Below are positions 1 to 5,450 of a stretch of DNA of 7,147 bases, one piece after another. Below the pieces are notes generated by a model. That model did not search any database. It saw nothing but the letters and a program-made list of their open reading frames with translations, and was not told the DNA's origin. The stretch is from positions 1-7,147 of the forward strand of contig DASXLL010000291.1 of NCBI GenBank assembly GCA_036496265.1, in the 5' to 3' direction. Each line of letters starts with the position of its first letter. Positions within the stretch are counted from its first letter, which is position 1. A program made the translations under genes and the position numbers. The stretch is from CAYLLN01 sp036496265 (lineage in GTDB: Bacteria; Planctomycetota; Planctomycetia; Pirellulales; Pirellulaceae).

Positions 1-882
1 AGCTGGCCAATACTCGGCCATTTTGCCGCGTAGAAACAGCACGCTGTCTTTCAATTCGTCGATCCCGTTCTCGCCGTCTTCAATGCTGATCCAACCGTCA
101 AAACCCACAGAATTCAGCTCGCGAAAGATGGCGTCATAGTCATTGAGGCCGCGGCCGATTACGCCGTGACGCAGACGCTTGGCATAGCCCACCGACGACT
201 CCTCCCGCCGCAGGTCTTCGACCGTGCCTTCTATCAAATAGCGATCACTGGCGTGCATCGTTTTCACTCGCTGTTTGACACGCGCGAGCAACCTCAGCGG
301 GTCCTCGCCCGCCAAGATTGTATTGCTCGGATCGTAATTGACGCCGAAATGCGGCGAATCGATGCGTGCCACCAGCTCGCAAAAGACATCCGTATGCTGC
401 GCGAATTCGGGATACTGCCAATAATTGTCTTTGTAGTGATTCTCAATCACCAGGGTGACTCCGCAATTCGCCGCGTGCCGCAAGCAGGCTTCGATTGAGC
501 TCGCCGCGTAATCGAGACCGTCCTGGCGGCTCACTTCCGGCCGTCGTTGCCCGGATAGCACGCGGCAGAAGCTCGCCCCTAGTTCCGCGGCCATCGTGAT
601 CCACCGCTTCTCTTGCTCGATTTGCTGCCGGCGAAAATCGACATCAGGATGCGTGAAATCGGGCGAGCAGCAAAGCATCGGAATCGTCAGCCCGTGCGAC
701 TCCGCGATTTTTCGCGCTTCAGGCCAGCGCCGTTCGTCGGCCAGGTCCAAAAAACCGGCATAAAACTCCAGACCGTCGATATCGAGCGTAGCCGCCAGCT
801 CGATCCATTCGCGGAGGCTCATCGCGCCGGTCTTGCAGAGCGGATCCATCCAGGCTTTCGGAAATGCGGCCAGGCGGGGCAT
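1..882 (-). CDS. Sugar phosphate isomerase/epimerase family protein (AP_endonuc_2 TIM barrel), 3' end cut by window edge
   Basis: The frame is open from the ATG at 882 to base 1 with no stop, giving 294 visible residues; the C-terminus lies outside the window. The protein resembles the xylose isomerase-like TIM-barrel family (Pfam AP_endonuc_2), whose members isomerise or epimerise sugars and sugar derivatives, usually with a divalent metal. Visible family marks are the start MPRLAAFPKAWMDPLC, GLEFY (residues 37-41), VIENHYKD (145-152), NYDPSN (182-187), MHASD (209-213) and SIEDGENG (266-273). Glu147, Asp184, His210 and Glu268 fit the usual Glu-Asp-His-Glu metal ligands. No signal peptide is seen, so it is probably cytoplasmic. 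It starts one base after the stop of the upstream small membrane protein, so translational coupling is likely. The substrate cannot be told; planctomycetes carry many paralogues. The family call is firm, the exact reaction is not. Confidence 0.9.
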   Translation of the reverse strand, partial: MPRLAAFPKAWMDPLCKTGAMSLREWIELAATLDIDGLEFYAGFLDLADERRWPEARKIAESHGLTIPMLCCSPDFTHPDVDFRRQQIEQEKRWITMAAELGASFCRVLSGQRRPEVSRQDGLDYAASSIEACLRHAANCGVTLVIENHYKDNYWQYPEFAQHTDVFCELVARIDSPHFGVNYDPSNTILAGEDPLRLLARVKQRVKTMHASDRYLIEGTVEDLRREESSVGYAKRLRHGVIGRGLNDYDAIFRELNSVGFDGWISIEDGENGIDELKDSVLFLRGKMAEYWPA

Positions 883-883
883 A

Positions 884-1195
884 TCAGGTATCGTCCTCCG
901 AAATGGATTTACGAGCCCACTCGTGTTCGCCGGGGCGTGGCGTCGGTTTAAGAACGGGCGACGACTGCCGATATCGTTGCGTAATTCGCGCGCCCAGCCA
1001 CGTGAGCAGCACCATCGCAAAACCCAGAATGATCAGGCCAGCCATGGTCGCGAGCACTTTCGCCCGCGTGGCATCGTCCAGGCGCTTGATGAGCGGCTTC
1101 GCTTCGTCCGCCGCTGCGATTGAAACAAAAACGCTGCTTTGCCAGACAACGCCAAACAGCACGCCGACAATCAATCTAATCGCTCGCTTTACCAT
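884..1195 (-). CDS. Small membrane protein of unknown function (signal peptide plus one transmembrane helix)
   Basis: This 103-residue protein belongs to no family I recognise. Residues 1-29 look like a cleavable signal peptide or a first membrane helix: basic start MVKR, hydrophobic stretch IRLIVGVLFGVVW, then an AAA-type end before Asp30. Residues 30-47 form a short polar segment. Residues 48-68 form a clear transmembrane helix (ATMAGLIILGFAMVLLTWLG), followed by a basic, proline-containing tail of about 34 residues that ends in acidic SEDDT. If the signal is cleaved, the tail faces the cytoplasm. The ATG at 1195 is chosen because its ATGGTAA overlaps the dnaJ stop by 7 bases and GGAG sits 5 bases upstream. 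The gene is packed between dnaJ and the epimerase gene, with 7 bases of overlap on one side and one base of gap on the other, which argues that it is real and co-expressed. Its role is unknown. Confidence 0.8.
   Translation of the reverse strand: MVKRAIRLIVGVLFGVVWQSSVFVSIAAADEAKPLIKRLDDATRAKVLATMAGLIILGFAMVLLTWLGARITQRYRQSSPVLKPTPRPGEHEWARKSISEDDT
895..899 (-). promoter_or_regulatory. Shine-Dalgarno-like GGAGG for the epimerase gene
   Basis: The minus strand reads GGAGG here, inside the last codons of the small membrane protein gene, with 12 bases to the ATG at 882. The spacing is longer than ideal, but this is the only SD-like run near this start. No other in-frame start codon lies between it and 882 (the upstream codons are GAT, CCT, ATA, ACG). 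Confidence 0.45.
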
Positions 1196-2184
1196 TCCAG
1201 CTCCGCACGCGGATCGGGCTGCTTCCAGTGGCCCTCGAGCTGCCGGATGAATTCGGCGCTCGTCTCATCGATCGTTTTCGGTATCACGATCGAGATTTCG
1301 GCGTAAAGATCGCCAGTCCGACCGTCAGCAGTTTTAATGCCCTGGCCTTTCGCCCGCAGCCGCGTGCCGCTCGACGTGCCACCGGGAACCTTGAGCGAGA
1401 TCGTGCCCTGCGGCGTGGGCACATCAACTTTTGCGCCGAGTGCCGCTTCCGCAACCGTCACCGGCACGCGAGCAATCAGATCGAGACCGTCGCGGCGAAA
1501 GCTGGCGTGTGGCGCGATGCGAACGGTGATCAGCAAGTCGCCGGCCGGCCCGCCCGTTGTCGAAGGCTCGCCCTGCCCCCGCAGCCGAATCGTTTTGCCA
1601 CTTTCGATCCCCGCAGGAATCTTGACGTTGATCGTCTCGACCTTCCCTTTGCCCCGCGCCACTCGCAAGCTAACCTCGCCGCCCATCACCGCCGTACGAA
1701 ACGGCACTTCGACCTCATGTTGAACATTCGCGCCCGGTTGTCCCGGGCTGCGCCGCGACCGCCGTCGCGGCTGAGGCCCCCCGCCAAACTCAAAACCGCC
1801 GCCGCCCCCGCCGGTGAATTGTCGCAGCAAATCCTGTAGCTCCGGCGGCAATCCAGCTTCGCCGCCCCCTCCGCTGCTCCGACCACCGCCAAAATCGAAG
1901 CCGCCAAAGCCCGGCGGCACCTGCCCCGTCCACTGCGGCTCCGCGCCCCCACCGGCTCCCATTTGCTCGAACTGCGGGCCGAACTGATCATACATTTTCC
2001 GCTTTTTGTCGTCGCTCAACACATCGTAGGCCTGCTGCACCTCTTTGAACTTCTTCTGGGCCGCCTTGTCGTCCGGATTCATGTCCGGATGGTATTTCCG
2101 CGCGAGCTTGCGATACGCCTTTTGAATCTCGTCGCCGCTCGCCGACCGGCCCACGCCCAGCGTCGCGTAATATTCATCGCTCAT
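1189..2184 (-). CDS. DnaJ-type co-chaperone without zinc finger (class B, CbpA-like J-domain protein)
   Basis: This 331-residue J-protein should deliver unfolded substrates to a cytoplasmic Hsp70 (DnaK) and stimulate its ATPase. The J domain covers residues about 4-70, with the invariant HPD at 32-34, the basic helix II QKAYRKLARKY before it and the helix IV/QFGP end after it. Residues about 75-137 are a glycine/phenylalanine-rich linker, split by a short helix-like segment GLPPELQDLLRQF (111-123) and followed by a basic patch RRRSRRS (140-146). Two beta-rich substrate-binding domains follow (about 154-223 and 230-303), with a short C-terminal helix. No CxxCxGxG repeats are present, so this is class B and not canonical DnaJ. 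Length is close to that of CbpA. The ATG at 2184 starts the J domain directly (MSDEYYATLGV); no SD is visible before it. It heads a tight gene set with the small membrane protein and epimerase. No CIRCE-type operator was seen upstream. Confidence 0.96.
   Translation of the reverse strand: MSDEYYATLGVGRSASGDEIQKAYRKLARKYHPDMNPDDKAAQKKFKEVQQAYDVLSDDKKRKMYDQFGPQFEQMGAGGGAEPQWTGQVPPGFGGFDFGGGRSSGGGGEAGLPPELQDLLRQFTGGGGGGFEFGGGPQPRRRSRRSPGQPGANVQHEVEVPFRTAVMGGEVSLRVARGKGKVETINVKIPAGIESGKTIRLRGQGEPSTTGGPAGDLLITVRIAPHASFRRDGLDLIARVPVTVAEAALGAKVDVPTPQGTISLKVPGGTSSGTRLRAKGQGIKTADGRTGDLYAEISIVIPKTIDETSAEFIRQLEGHWKQPDPRAELEW
1201..1204 (-). promoter_or_regulatory. Shine-Dalgarno GGAG for the small membrane protein, inside the dnaJ 3' end
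   Basis: The minus strand has GGAG with a 5-base spacer (CTGGA) before the ATG at 1195. This supports the overlapping start and reinitiation by ribosomes finishing dnaJ at the TAA 1189-1191. Confidence 0.55.
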
Positions 2185-2264
2185 GTCGAGAATTCTAGAA
2201 GCGATCGGCTAAACGGTGCAGGGGATACCGGCGACGAAGAAAATATGACTAACGACAGGGTTTC
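2185..2264. other. dnaJ leader region
   Basis: This stretch lies between the dnaJ start and the inverted-repeat element. Any promoter private to dnaJ should be here or in the repeat. On the minus strand an AT-rich patch around 2240-2248 (CATATTTTC) could hold a weak -10 box, but I see no convincing -35 partner and would not call a promoter. No SD precedes the ATG, and no heat-shock operator (CIRCE inverted repeat) is present. Confidence 0.35.
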
Positions 2265-2408
2265 TAAAATCCGAAGCACGAAATCCTAAACAAGCACAAA
2301 TGAGCCAAGCACAAATCCTCAAAACGGTGCCTGGCTGGCCTTCCTTTGAATTTCGTGCTTCGAATTTGTTTCGTGCTTCGTACTTCGGATTTCGTGCTTC
2401 GGACTTTA
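2265..2408. repeat. Imperfect inverted-repeat element built from AAGCAC-centred units, overlapping the kinase stop codon
   Basis: The outer arms 2265-2286 and 2387-2408 are reverse complements over 22 bases with one difference (A at 2269 opposite C at 2404). In the minus-strand RNA that pair is G-U, giving a continuous 22-pair helix; in plus-strand RNA it is an A-C mismatch. Inside the arms the similarity continues weakly. The left arm carries AAGCAC-centred units at 2272-2283, 2291-2301 and 2306-2316, and the right arm carries three in reverse orientation. The centre (about 2321-2344) is unrelated. The right end includes the TAA of the histidine kinase gene. There is no T-run, so it is not a classic intrinsic terminator. 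It may shape RNA 3' ends between kinase and dnaJ, or be a small non-autonomous repeat. No transposase or target-site duplication is evident. Confidence 0.7.
2351..2401. repeat. Three perfect copies of TTTCGTGCTTCG in the right arm
   Basis: The 12-base word TTTCGTGCTTCG occurs at 2351-2362, 2369-2380 and 2390-2401, at intervals of 18 and 21 bases, with short AT-rich spacers. A fourth, inverted copy (CGAAGCACGAAA) is at 2272-2283. The left-arm partners at 2291 and 2306 are decayed copies (CAAGCACAAAT). The intervals of 15, 18 and 21 are multiples of three, but the stretch is not part of a credible gene; the peptide it would encode on the plus strand is a low-complexity FRAS-type repeat. Confidence 0.75.
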
Positions 2409-3941
2409 CGGGTTGCTCGCCTGCAATTCGCGATTCACCTGCTCATCCGGTGCCGCGAACGTCGCCAACACCTCCTCCAGCGCAGCCAAATCCACCGGCT
2501 TCGTCATGTGATGATCGAACCCCGCCTGACGGCTGCGCTGCCGATCCTGTTCGGTGCCCCAGCCGGTAAGGGCGACAATCGTAACTTCCGAGCCGAATTG
2601 TGCCCGCAGCCCGCGAGCCACTTCATAGCCGTCCATCACGGGCATGCCGATGTCCAGAAACACCAACTCCGGCACATCGTTCTTAGCCGCCTCCAGCGCC
2701 TGCGGACCGCCAAACGCGGTTTGCACATCGTGGCCCCGCAGACGTAGTAACATGGCCAGGCTCTGCGCCGCATCGACGTTGTCATCCACGACCAGAATCC
2801 GCCGCCGCGGCCCTTTACCGGCCGGCGCGGGCGCAGCAGAGGGAATCTCCGCCGGCAGTTCAGCGTGTGGCATCCGAATCATAAACTCACTTCCTTTTCC
2901 GAGTCCGTCGCTGTGCGCGCCGATCTCCCCGCCGTGTAGTTCCACGAGATTTTTGACCAGCGTCAGCCCAATGCCTAGCCCGCCCCGCGAACGCGACGAG
3001 CCAGGCGCAGCTTGCATGAACATTTCGAACAATTTCGGCAGCGTCGCCGGGTCGATTCCAATGCCCGAATCCCGCACGTTGATCACCAGCTGCCTGTTTT
3101 CAACCAGCGCGGAGAGATGGATGTGTCCTCCGGCCTCCGTGTATTTGGCCGCATTGCTGAGCAAATTCGCAACCGCCTGGGCCAGCCGCACCAAATCGGC
3201 CTCGATCCACACAGCATCTTCTGGCAATTCAATCGTCAGCGCATGACGCTCGCGATCGATCAGCGGCTGCACCGTCTCGACGGCCCGCGCGACAACGCTT
3301 TTCAGATCGACCCGCTCCTTCCGCAATTCGATCTTGCCGCGCATGATCCGTGAAACATCGAGCAAATCATCGACCAGTCGCGTCATGTGGCGCACCTGCC
3401 GATCAGCGACTTCGATCGCCTTGGCCGCCACTGCCGGATCGACCTCCGGCTGCTTTAAAATATCGAGCGCACTGGCGATGGGGGCCAGCGGATTGCGCAA
3501 CTCATGAGCTAGCACCGCCAGGAATTCGTCTTTGCGCTGGTCCGCGACGATCAGCTCGTGATGTTTCCGCTGCAATTCCTCGACTTGATGGGCGATTCTT
3601 TGCCGAGCCCGCGACATGGCGCCACCAACGAGCGCAATGCCCAGGCTGGTGACGACATACAGCGCCAGGCCAAAGACAGGATGATTATTCGAATTTGCAC
3701 TATTGGAGGTCAGATATCCATGCGCCAATCCAATCGCCGCGACAAGCAGCGCAGGACCAAATCCGCCATACCAGGCCGTAAAAATGATGGCGAGGAAGAT
3801 AGGAGCGAACGGATAAATTTCGCCAAACGAACGACTGATCAGCCACCGCACGATGGCCGCCAGCAAAAACGCAGCCGCCCCCACAGCATATCCAGCCCAG
3901 ATTGGCTGCGAACGTCGCGGCATGGTTTCCGTCTTCCGCAT
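2406..3941 (-). CDS. Membrane-bound hybrid sensor histidine kinase with C-terminal receiver domain
   Basis: This 511-residue protein should autophosphorylate on histidine in response to an unknown signal and pass the phosphate to its own receiver. Residues 18-109 hold about four membrane helices resembling DUF4118 of KdpD-type kinases; there is no PAS or large periplasmic sensor. A short coiled linker (112-135) leads to HisKA with His146 in LAHELRNPL. The ATPase domain shows the N box (Asn259, Asn263), DSGIGID (291-297) and GGLGIGLTL (320-328). After a Pro/Ala linker, the receiver (381-495) has acidic residues Asp386 and Asp387, phospho-acceptor Asp430 in FLDIGMPVMDG, Thr459 and Lys481. No DNA-binding or other output domain follows, and no response regulator gene is beside it, so the partner is unknown. 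The start at 3941 has no SD; Met7 (3923) is a possible alternative that also keeps all domains. The stop codon lies in the downstream inverted repeat. Confidence 0.95.
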   Translation of the reverse strand: MRKTETMPRRSQPIWAGYAVGAAAFLLAAIVRWLISRSFGEIYPFAPIFLAIIFTAWYGGFGPALLVAAIGLAHGYLTSNSANSNNHPVFGLALYVVTSLGIALVGGAMSRARQRIAHQVEELQRKHHELIVADQRKDEFLAVLAHELRNPLAPIASALDILKQPEVDPAVAAKAIEVADRQVRHMTRLVDDLLDVSRIMRGKIELRKERVDLKSVVARAVETVQPLIDRERHALTIELPEDAVWIEADLVRLAQAVANLLSNAAKYTEAGGHIHLSALVENRQLVINVRDSGIGIDPATLPKLFEMFMQAAPGSSRSRGGLGIGLTLVKNLVELHGGEIGAHSDGLGKGSEFMIRMPHAELPAEIPSAAPAPAGKGPRRRILVVDDNVDAAQSLAMLLRLRGHDVQTAFGGPQALEAAKNDVPELVFLDIGMPVMDGYEVARGLRAQFGSEVTIVALTGWGTEQDRQRSRQAGFDHHMTKPVDLAALEEVLATFAAPDEQVNRELQASNP

Positions 3942-4130
3942 TTCGCCAGAGAGGCCAACGACCTCGATTGAGGGCGATCTAAGATAAGACTCGCCACGGA
4001 CTTCATTGTAACTACCGGGCCCGCTTAGCTAAACATCACGTGTGCGCCATGCTGGGCCAGCAATGGATTAACGTCGAGTTATGTTTCGCAAACCAGCGGC
4101 TGCCAAGGAGATGCATGCAAAAATCGATTG
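3942..4130. other. Intergenic region between the DUF1501 gene and the kinase gene
   Basis: These 189 bases separate the DUF1501 stop from the kinase start and are the likely site of the kinase promoter and any terminator of the upstream pair. On the minus strand TATCTT (about 3980-3985) matches four of six -10 positions, but no good -35 box is placed correctly. A dyad is present at 4047-4066. No T-run terminator or gene-like frame was seen. Confidence 0.4.
4047..4066. repeat. Short imperfect dyad in the kinase upstream region
   Basis: CCAT-GCTGG and CCAGC-A-ATGG face each other around a single G at 4056: nine matching pairs with one unpaired A at 4062. The centre is too tight for a full RNA stem, so if functional it is more likely a protein-binding dyad or a weak hairpin. 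No T-run follows on either strand, so it is not called a terminator. Confidence 0.3.
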
Positions 4131-5450
4131 CTAAATCACTTCACTAATCGCCACACCGCCATCGGTAATCGGCACCGGCCGCTCGCCGGCGTAGAGATGC
4201 TCGGTCGGATTGATGCCAAGCGCGGTGTGAATCGTCGCGTGCAGATCAGGCACCGAAACCGGCCGGCTGACGATTGTCATGGCCAGATCGTCCGTTTGGC
4301 CGATCGTCTGACCCGTTTTCAGCCCACCGCCCGCCATCGCCACACTAAACGCCTTGCCGTGATGACCGCGGCCGCCGCCAGCATCGAAACTTGCGGGCCG
4401 GCCAAATTCGCTCGCGACAACGATCAGCGTTTTGTCTAACAATCGCTTGTTTTCCAAGTCAATAACGAGCGTCGCCAAGGCCTTATCCAGCTCCTGAATC
4501 AACGCATGCTGCCGCAGTATCCCGTCGTTGTGTACGTCCCAGCCCGTGCCGTTGAGGAAATTGAGATTGTGCGATACCTCGATGAACCGGACGCCCGATT
4601 CAACCAGCCGCCGCGCGAGCAGACACCGCTGGCCGAATTCGCCGCCGTACGAATCGCGCAAACTCCCCGGCTCCTGATTTAGCTCGAAAATCCGTTTGAA
4701 TTGCGGGCCAGAGAGCCGTAGCGCCTCGCTAATCGTCGCGTCGTACTGTTTGATGTATGCGTCTTCGTCGTGTTTGGCGACAAAGCCCGTGCGAATCTTG
4801 GCCAGCAGATCCTCGCGTCGGCTCTGCCGATCAGCCGTGATCTCAATCGCGCGCGCTAAGCCCGCCGGGCCACTTTCCGTGTCCGTCAGATAGACATAGC
4901 TGTGCTTGGACCCCAGAAAACCCGGCCCGCGCGTCACATTCGGATAGCCAATCAGCACATACGCCGGCACGCCATCGCCCGCCGCTCCGCGCTGTTGGGC
5001 CACGATCGACCCAATCGACGGATACACGATCGTCCCGCTCGTCGGCCGGCCCGTGTGCATGCGATTCACCGCCGCCGCATGCTCATCGATCACTTCATGA
5101 TGCACCGTCCGCACCAGCGCGAACCGATCCAGCACCTTCGCGCACTGTCCCAAATGCTCGCAGACCTGCACTCCCTCAATCGCCGTATCAACCGCGCTGT
5201 AATACGACCCCGCCTTCTTCGCCTTCGGATCGCCTAGCCTTTTCGGATCCCACGTATCAATCTGCCCCGCCCCGCCGCCCAGCCAAACGAAGATGCAGTG
5301 CTCCGCTTTGCCAAGTTTCGGCTTTTGATCCTCGCCGCGGCTCGACGGAAGAACGGCGAGTGACGCTGCCGCCGCGGAGGCCGCGAGAAAACCACGCCGC
5401 GATTTGGTTCTTCGGTTCTTCGGTTCTTGGAATTTCTTCACGGTATCCAC
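4131..5450 (-). CDS. DUF1501 family protein with twin-arginine signal
   Basis: This 439-residue protein belongs to DUF1501, an envelope family greatly expanded in Planctomycetota and distantly related to the alkaline phosphatase/sulfatase fold; its activity is not established. The N-terminus has a Tat signal: SRRGFLA at residues 17-23 followed by an Ala-rich hydrophobic stretch to about residue 35, so it should be exported folded. Family marks are GGGAGQIDTWDPK (58-70), VHHEVIDEH (116-124), GWDVHND (303-309), EFGR (348-351), GRGHHGKAF (360-368) and the PDLHATIHTALGI segment (401-413). The GTG at 5450 is preceded by GGAA with a 5-base spacer and overlaps the DUF1549/DUF1553 gene by 13 bases. 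An in-frame GTG at 5441 would give the classic 4-base GTGA overlap and is a fair alternative. Codons 7-14 are made of an 8-base tandem repeat. No start codon exists between the repeat and the Tat motif, so the repeat must be translated. Confidence 0.95.
   Translation of the reverse strand: MDTVKKFQEPKNRRTKSRRGFLAASAAAASLAVLPSSRGEDQKPKLGKAEHCIFVWLGGGAGQIDTWDPKRLGDPKAKKAGSYYSAVDTAIEGVQVCEHLGQCAKVLDRFALVRTVHHEVIDEHAAAVNRMHTGRPTSGTIVYPSIGSIVAQQRGAAGDGVPAYVLIGYPNVTRGPGFLGSKHSYVYLTDTESGPAGLARAIEITADRQSRREDLLAKIRTGFVAKHDEDAYIKQYDATISEALRLSGPQFKRIFELNQEPGSLRDSYGGEFGQRCLLARRLVESGVRFIEVSHNLNFLNGTGWDVHNDGILRQHALIQELDKALATLVIDLENKRLLDKTLIVVASEFGRPASFDAGGGRGHHGKAFSVAMAGGGLKTGQTIGQTDDLAMTIVSRPVSVPDLHATIHTALGINPTEHLYAGERPVPITDGGVAISEVI
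5406..5429. repeat. 8-base tandem repeat, three copies, inside the DUF1501 coding start
   Basis: On the plus strand GGTTCTTC is present twice in a row (5406-5413, 5414-5421) and a third copy GGTTCTTG (5422-5429) differs in the last base. Read on the minus strand it encodes QEPKNRRT, ahead of the Tat motif. Eight is not a multiple of three, so gain or loss of one unit would shift the frame of the whole DUF1501 protein. Confidence 0.8.

Noticed and set aside
1228..1839. 203-residue open frame on the plus strand opposite dnaJ
   Set aside because: It lies wholly opposite the dnaJ gene, has a skewed Arg/Ala/Pro composition typical of antisense GC-rich frames, and shows no domain.
2185..2264. CIRCE/HrcA operator before dnaJ
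   Set aside because: No TTAGCACTC and GAGTGCTAA pair is present.
2265..2408. CRISPR array
   Set aside because: The repeated words are 12 bases with spacers of 6-9 bases and occur in both orientations, with no cas genes; this does not fit CRISPR.
2265..2408. Rho-independent terminator or transposon with terminal repeats
   Set aside because: No T-run follows the helix on either strand, the centre is only about 25 unrelated bases, and no target-site duplication or transposase is visible.
2300..2747. Plus-strand frames starting in the repeat (89 and 133 residues)
   Set aside because: Their first part is the translated repeat (FRAS-type peptide) and the rest is antisense to the kinase receiver domain.
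2406..3941. KdpD potassium sensor
   Set aside because: The membrane domain is DUF4118-like, but the N-terminal KdpD and universal-stress domains are missing and a receiver is fused at the C-terminus; no kdp genes are nearby.
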